Positions 61,105-64,000 of a stretch of DNA of 64,000 nt are shown here, in pieces. Source of the stretch: Acidobacteria bacterium Ga0077553 (GTDB lineage Bacteria; Acidobacteriota; Terriglobia; Bryobacterales; Bryobacteraceae); contig LNFE01000209.1 of the NCBI GenBank assembly GCA_001464575.1, positions 1 to 64,000 on the forward strand. The letters run 5' to 3'. Made by a program: the position numbers and the translations under genes. Each line of letters begins with the position of its first letter. The stretch's first letter is position 1. The notes under the pieces are model-generated. The model had not been told where the DNA came from. It searched no databases and saw only the letters and a program-made list of their open reading frames with translations.

Positions 61105-61899
61105 CTACCGCGCACCCGCTTTGCGAATATAGATCGTTCCGTTCATCGACCGGAACGAAATCTCCGGCCCGCCGCCGTTGATCTTCCCGATGAGCGTCTT
61201 GTCCACCTGCACCCGGTACCGCGGCTTGCCCTCCCCGCTCTGCGACTGCTTCACTTCCGATTCGCTCGTCAGGGCCATGTCAAAGTCGGTGTACACCTTG
61301 CCCCATTCGTTCCGCACCTTCACGTTGGCCGCCAAGCTCGCCGGCAACGTCACATCCACGGTACCGTTTAAGGTCGAGAACGACATCGGCTTGTCCCGGC
61401 TGACCTGCTTGAGCGAGACGGTCAACTTGCCGTTCAAGGCATGGGCCACCACCGTCCCACTCACATCCTGCAAGTTCACCGACCCGTTCACGCTGTCCAC
61501 GTCAATGTCGCCTTCAACATTCTCGACGCTAATCCCTCGTCCGTTCACGGAGCGTAGATTCAGCGAGGTCTTCGCCGGCACCCAGATCTGCAGGTCGCTA
61601 TTCTTGCTCTGCGCCCGGGTACTGATCTTGATGACGTTGCCCTCCTCTTCAACGCTCATCCCGCTCGACCCGCCCATGATCTGCCGCATCCCGTTGGGAC
61701 CCGGCTTTTCCGCCACGGCGCTCGACCCGCCCACTTCGACGATGACGTCCTTTCCAGGGTGCGTCTGCACCGTCAGCGAGCCGTTGAGCGTGCTCGCCTT
61801 GACGAGCGCCGGCCGCGAAGGATCGCTCAGCGGAACATTGATCCGTTCGGCCGACAGCGCCCCGCAGAATAGCCCCAAAATCCACAATTGCCTGTTCAT
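61105..61899 (-). CDS. Secreted DUF4097-like beta-helix (adhesin-type) protein
   Basis: About 264 aa. Signal peptide (LWILGLFCGALS). The rest is a run of short beta strands each with a V-x-G or L-N-G turn: VKASTLNGSLTVQTHPGKDV, LNLRSVNGRGISVENVEGDI, DVDSVNGSVNLQDVSGTVV, FSTLNGTVDVTLPASL, ending SFRSMNGTIYIRKAG. This matches DUF4097/putative-adhesin solenoids, which include many anti-sigma-linked envelope proteins. The ATG at 61899 has AGGA 8 nt upstream; a GTG at 61905 is possible. Paralogue of the gene just before it. Confidence 0.8.
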   Translation of the reverse strand: MNRQLWILGLFCGALSAERINVPLSDPSRPALVKASTLNGSLTVQTHPGKDVIVEVGGSSAVAEKPGPNGMRQIMGGSSGMSVEEEGNVIKISTRAQSKNSDLQIWVPAKTSLNLRSVNGRGISVENVEGDIDVDSVNGSVNLQDVSGTVVAHALNGKLTVSLKQVSRDKPMSFSTLNGTVDVTLPASLAANVKVRNEWGKVYTDFDMALTSESEVKQSQSGEGKPRYRVQVDKTLIGKINGGGPEISFRSMNGTIYIRKAGAR

Positions 61900-61901
61900 C
61901 T

Positions 61902-62597
61902 TCACTTTCCTGTCGAATGAATCAAAATCTCGCTATTCAATCCGCTGATCGCCAGCAGCGGCCCACCCTGACCAACCCGGGTCGCGGCCTTGCGGTCAGA
62001 TCGATAAACCCACTTGGTCCCCGACTGCTTCCCCGCCTCGGCCGCAATCGGCCGGGAGGCCATCTCAAAGTCCGAATAGATCTTGCCGTTGAGCGTCTTC
62101 ATCTCGAAGTCTGCGTTCAGATTCGGACGGAGCCACAGTTCAATCTTGCCGTTGATCGTCTCGAACTTCGCCCCGGTCCGCGGGTTCTCGGCATACTTGG
62201 CCCGGATCGGGCCATTGACGGTTTTGAGTTCGCATTCGCCGCTCACCCCGTCCACCGTGATCTCCCCGTTCACGTTCCGAACCAGCAGACGCACGCCCCG
62301 CGGCACCCGGACAGTGAAATCATGTTCCACTCTGCGGCTCCCCTTCCAGTTGCCGTCGAACTTCTCGACCACAGCCCGCACCGTTCCCGCGGATTCGGTG
62401 AAGACGAGCTTCACGTCCTCATCGTCGGTGCGTTGGTCGACATGAAAGTCCGCCCGGTCCCCGTCGACGCCGGTCACCTTGATGAAGCCCGAAATCCCCC
62501 GGATCTCCACCGTCTTCACCCCGGTAAAGCTGCGGTCAATGGTCTCGGGCGCCGCCCAAAGCACACATGACGAAACGAACCCAATCCATACCCTCAT
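61902..62597 (-). CDS. Secreted DUF4097-like beta-helix (adhesin-type) protein
   Basis: 231 aa. Signal peptide (VWIGFVSSCVLWAAPE). Repeated short strands: FTGVKTVEIRGISGFIKVTG, VRLLVRNVNGEITVDGVSGE, CELKTVNGPIRAKYAENPRT, KFETINGKIELWLRPNLNAD and FEMKTLNGKIYSDFEM. Same family and repeat rhythm as the gene downstream, to which it is almost contiguous (2-nt gap or 4-nt overlap depending on the start used). The ATG overlaps the HEAT anti-sigma stop by 4 nt. Probably an ECF-controlled envelope product. Confidence 0.82.
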   Translation of the reverse strand: MRVWIGFVSSCVLWAAPETIDRSFTGVKTVEIRGISGFIKVTGVDGDRADFHVDQRTDDEDVKLVFTESAGTVRAVVEKFDGNWKGSRRVEHDFTVRVPRGVRLLVRNVNGEITVDGVSGECELKTVNGPIRAKYAENPRTGAKFETINGKIELWLRPNLNADFEMKTLNGKIYSDFEMASRPIAAEAGKQSGTKWVYRSDRKAATRVGQGGPLLAISGLNSEILIHSTGK

Positions 62598-63295
62598 TGC
62601 CAGTTCTCCTGTTTCAAAGCCCGCTCCACATATTGCCGGACATTCGGGTCCAGATTTGGATCAAGCCGTAGCCTTTCGACACCGCTCCGCTCCCGCGCCG
62701 CCAGCAGCAGGTCAATCCCCGCCACCTGCACGAGCGGCGAATCGTCGCGCGTCAGCAGTTCCCGGGCGGCCTGTTTGACGGTCTCGTGCCGGGCATAGCG
62801 CCGGAGGGCGTCGGCCGCCGCCAGCCGCACATCCACGCTCGAATCCGTCCGCAATGTCCGCGTCAAGGCCCCGATCACCTCTTCGTCCGGCATTTCGAGC
62901 GCCGCCGAATACCGGATGCCCCGCAGCCGTTCGCTGGCCGACTGCTGTTCGAGCAGCGAAAGCGCCACCACCTCGCGGAGTCCTCGCACTTCCTGCCGTA
63001 GGTCCGTCACGTCGGTCGTCGTCCTTCCCGCAAAGAAGCTCACCACAATCGCCGCCGCCACCCCGGCCCACTTCAGCAACTCGAGGCGGTTTGGCTTCGT
63101 TTCGTAATGTAGCCGCTGCCGGAACCGCATCGGCAAACCAGGGTCGGGAGTTTCGTCGGCCCAGGCGCCCATCCGCTGCCACATGGCCATCGTCGCCTGG
63201 CAATCCGCACATCGCGCCAGATGCGCCTCAAAATCCGGATTCCGTACCCCTTCGAGATGTTCGGCCAGTTCAATTTCCCGTTCGCGACAAGACAT
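62594..63295 (-). CDS. Transmembrane anti-sigma factor with zinc finger and HEAT repeats
   Basis: 233 aa, the same plan as the protein at 3118-4023. zf-HC2 motif with HLARCADC at about residues 24-31. One transmembrane segment at about 73-92 (LLKWAGVAAAIVVSFFAGRT). Then helical repeats: LLEQQSASERLRGIRYSAAL, TDSSVDVRLAAADALRRYAR, DSPLVQVAGIDLLLAARERS, DPNLDPNVRQYVERALKQEN. It overlaps the ECF gene by 26 nt upstream and the DUF4097 gene by 4 nt downstream. Probably holds the ECF factor inactive until a periplasmic signal reaches the repeats. Confidence 0.85.
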   Translation of the reverse strand: MSCREREIELAEHLEGVRNPDFEAHLARCADCQATMAMWQRMGAWADETPDPGLPMRFRQRLHYETKPNRLELLKWAGVAAAIVVSFFAGRTTTDVTDLRQEVRGLREVVALSLLEQQSASERLRGIRYSAALEMPDEEVIGALTRTLRTDSSVDVRLAAADALRRYARHETVKQAARELLTRDDSPLVQVAGIDLLLAARERSGVERLRLDPNLDPNVRQYVERALKQENWQ

Positions 63296-63824
63296 GGTGC
63301 CCTCCTGAAAGCCGTTCGTAGATTCCCCGCAACTGCTGCAACGCCCGGAAGACGCGGACCTTCACCGTACCGGTCTCGACGCCCAGCAACTCGCCGATCT
63401 GTTCGTACTTCATACCCTGATAGCGGCTCAGCACGAGGAGCTCCCGTTTGTCGGGCGGAAGCTGGTCGAGCGCATGACGCACCAGCTCCAGTTCCTGCTC
63501 TTGTTCATAGCCGTTGGTTTTCGGCGCGGGCACATCGAATTCAGGCGCCATTCCAGTCTCCCATCGCTGCTTCCGGTTGTGATCGATGTAGGCGTTGCGA
63601 GCAATGCGGTACATCCAGTTGACGAAGCGAGCGTCCGCCCGCCAGGTCTCCCCCGCGCGCAACATGCGGAAGAACACGTCTTGCGTCAGATCTTCACTCA
63701 GGCTCCGGCTGCCGCCCAGCCGCAGAAAGTAGCGGAATAGCGCAGCGTGATGCCGGTCGAACAACACCCCGAGCTTGCGGGTATCCCCGTGTTGCACGGC
63801 GGTCATTAACTCTTCATCTGTCAC
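63270..63824 (-). CDS. ECF RNA polymerase sigma factor
   Basis: 184 aa with a GTG start. Region 2: DTRKLGVLFDRHHAALFRYF, SEDLTQDVFFRMLRAGETW, FVNWMYRIARNAYIDHNRKQ. A linker of about 25 residues follows (ETGMAPEFDVPAPKTNGYE), then region 4: QLPPDKRELLVLSRYQGMKY, GVETGTVKVRVFRALQQLRG. First gene of the second ECF/HEAT module, divergent from the secreted protein at 63872. Probably autoregulated, but no consensus ECF promoter can be named. Confidence 0.9.
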   Translation of the reverse strand: MTDEELMTAVQHGDTRKLGVLFDRHHAALFRYFLRLGGSRSLSEDLTQDVFFRMLRAGETWRADARFVNWMYRIARNAYIDHNRKQRWETGMAPEFDVPAPKTNGYEQEQELELVRHALDQLPPDKRELLVLSRYQGMKYEQIGELLGVETGTVKVRVFRALQQLRGIYERLSGGHHVLSRTGN

Positions 63825-63871
63825 GTTCTGCCTATCCTACGGACCAACAACGAAAGGGTTACACTGCGGAA

Positions 63872-64000
63872 ATGCGGATCGCGGGTGCATTTCTCATGGC
63901 TGCAGCCCTGACTCTGGCACAGCCTCAGAGTTTTGACAAATACACCTATCAACCGCCGTCCGGCTACACCGGCAAAGCGGCCACTGGCCGCGTGGACTGG
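63872..64000 (+). CDS. Secreted protein, N-terminal part only
   Basis: 43 codons from an ATG at 63872 run off the window. The first 17 residues are a signal peptide (AGAFLMAAALTLAQ). The mature part starts SFDKYTYQPPSGYTGKAATG, which is like many small secreted Acidobacterial proteins of unknown function. The 47-nt gap to the ECF gene on the other strand suggests it may be a target of that sigma factor. Confidence 0.55.
   Translation, partial: MRIAGAFLMAAALTLAQPQSFDKYTYQPPSGYTGKAATGRVDW

Noticed and set aside
1-64000. CRISPR arrays, tRNA or rRNA genes, insertion sequences
   Set aside because: No regularly spaced repeats, cloverleaf-like sequences, rRNA blocks or transposase motifs found on reading.

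Overview
This GC-rich bacterial window (most reading frames end codons in G or C) looks like the chromosome of an Acidobacteriota member of the Solibacter/Bryobacter group. The evidence is a secreted protein with the 'Solibacter' TIGR03437 C-terminal domain (50096-51082), a DUF1501 + PSD1-type cytochrome pair, many small zinc-finger anti-sigma and HEAT proteins, and a Gram-negative envelope gene set (lpxA, lpxD, Tol-Pal, an RND pump). I see no rRNA, tRNA, CRISPR array, prophage or insertion sequence. Genes are packed tightly, and many neighbours overlap by 4 nt (ATGA). No gene-free stretch exceeds 300 nt; the longest is about 274 nt (16235-16508).

Layout. 1-2206 (+): end of a flagellar operon (fliA, a fliN-type switch protein, a DUF2802-like protein). 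2217-4640 (-): ECF sigma factor, membrane anti-sigma factor with HEAT repeats, secreted PDZ protein. 4692-9129 (-): rpsA, then a sigma54 activator and its histidine kinase. 9153-10763 (-): CobB-type sirtuin and a frameshifted heme A synthase. 10769-15064 (-): DUF1501 and PSD1 cytochrome proteins. 15186-17225: tadA, a lineage-specific zinc/HTH protein, and a divergent XRE/S24-like regulator. 17208-20079 (-): GT4 glycosyltransferase, glyA, rpiB. 20127-22926 (+): proS and a class V aminotransferase. 22921-30249 (-): the Tol-Pal operon (tolQ-tolR-tolA/tonB-tolB-pal-cpoB) followed by a CBM9-like protein, a DeoC-like protein and a lactonase-like amidohydrolase. 30311-36777: YtcJ-like amidohydrolase, gatB, a small kinase-like protein, an FAD oxidoreductase, lpxD. 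36803-43439 (+): lpxA, TolC-like/RND/adaptor pump, an orphan protein. 43441-45330 (-): kup. 45390-50128 (+): beta-helix protein, an unknown, an ankyrin membrane protein, a VOC protein, an AAC(3)-like acetyltransferase. 50096-53848: TIGR03437 protein, ArsR/SRPBCC/DUF1801 unit, methyltransferase. 53845-58327 (-): nucleotide-sugar dehydrogenase, dapF, GT39-like membrane protein, PfkB kinase. 58334-63824 (-): an NtrY/NtrC-like pair, two DUF4097-like secreted proteins, a second HEAT anti-sigma factor and a second ECF sigma factor. 63872-end (+): start of a secreted protein.

Three themes stand out. First, two separate ECF sigma / zinc-finger-TM-HEAT anti-sigma modules, each with different secreted partners, look like a lineage-specific envelope-stress system whose periplasmic sensor would be a HEAT domain. 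Second, several proteins keep their fold but lack expected catalytic residues (DeoC-like, S24-like, DapF, a small histidine kinase). Third, an unusual number of conserved genes carry lesions (cox15, pal, tolB, gatB, lpxD, a PfkB kinase, probably the CBM9 gene). Four of these look like 30-60 nt internal deletions, so consensus or assembly error has to be excluded before any of them is read as biology.
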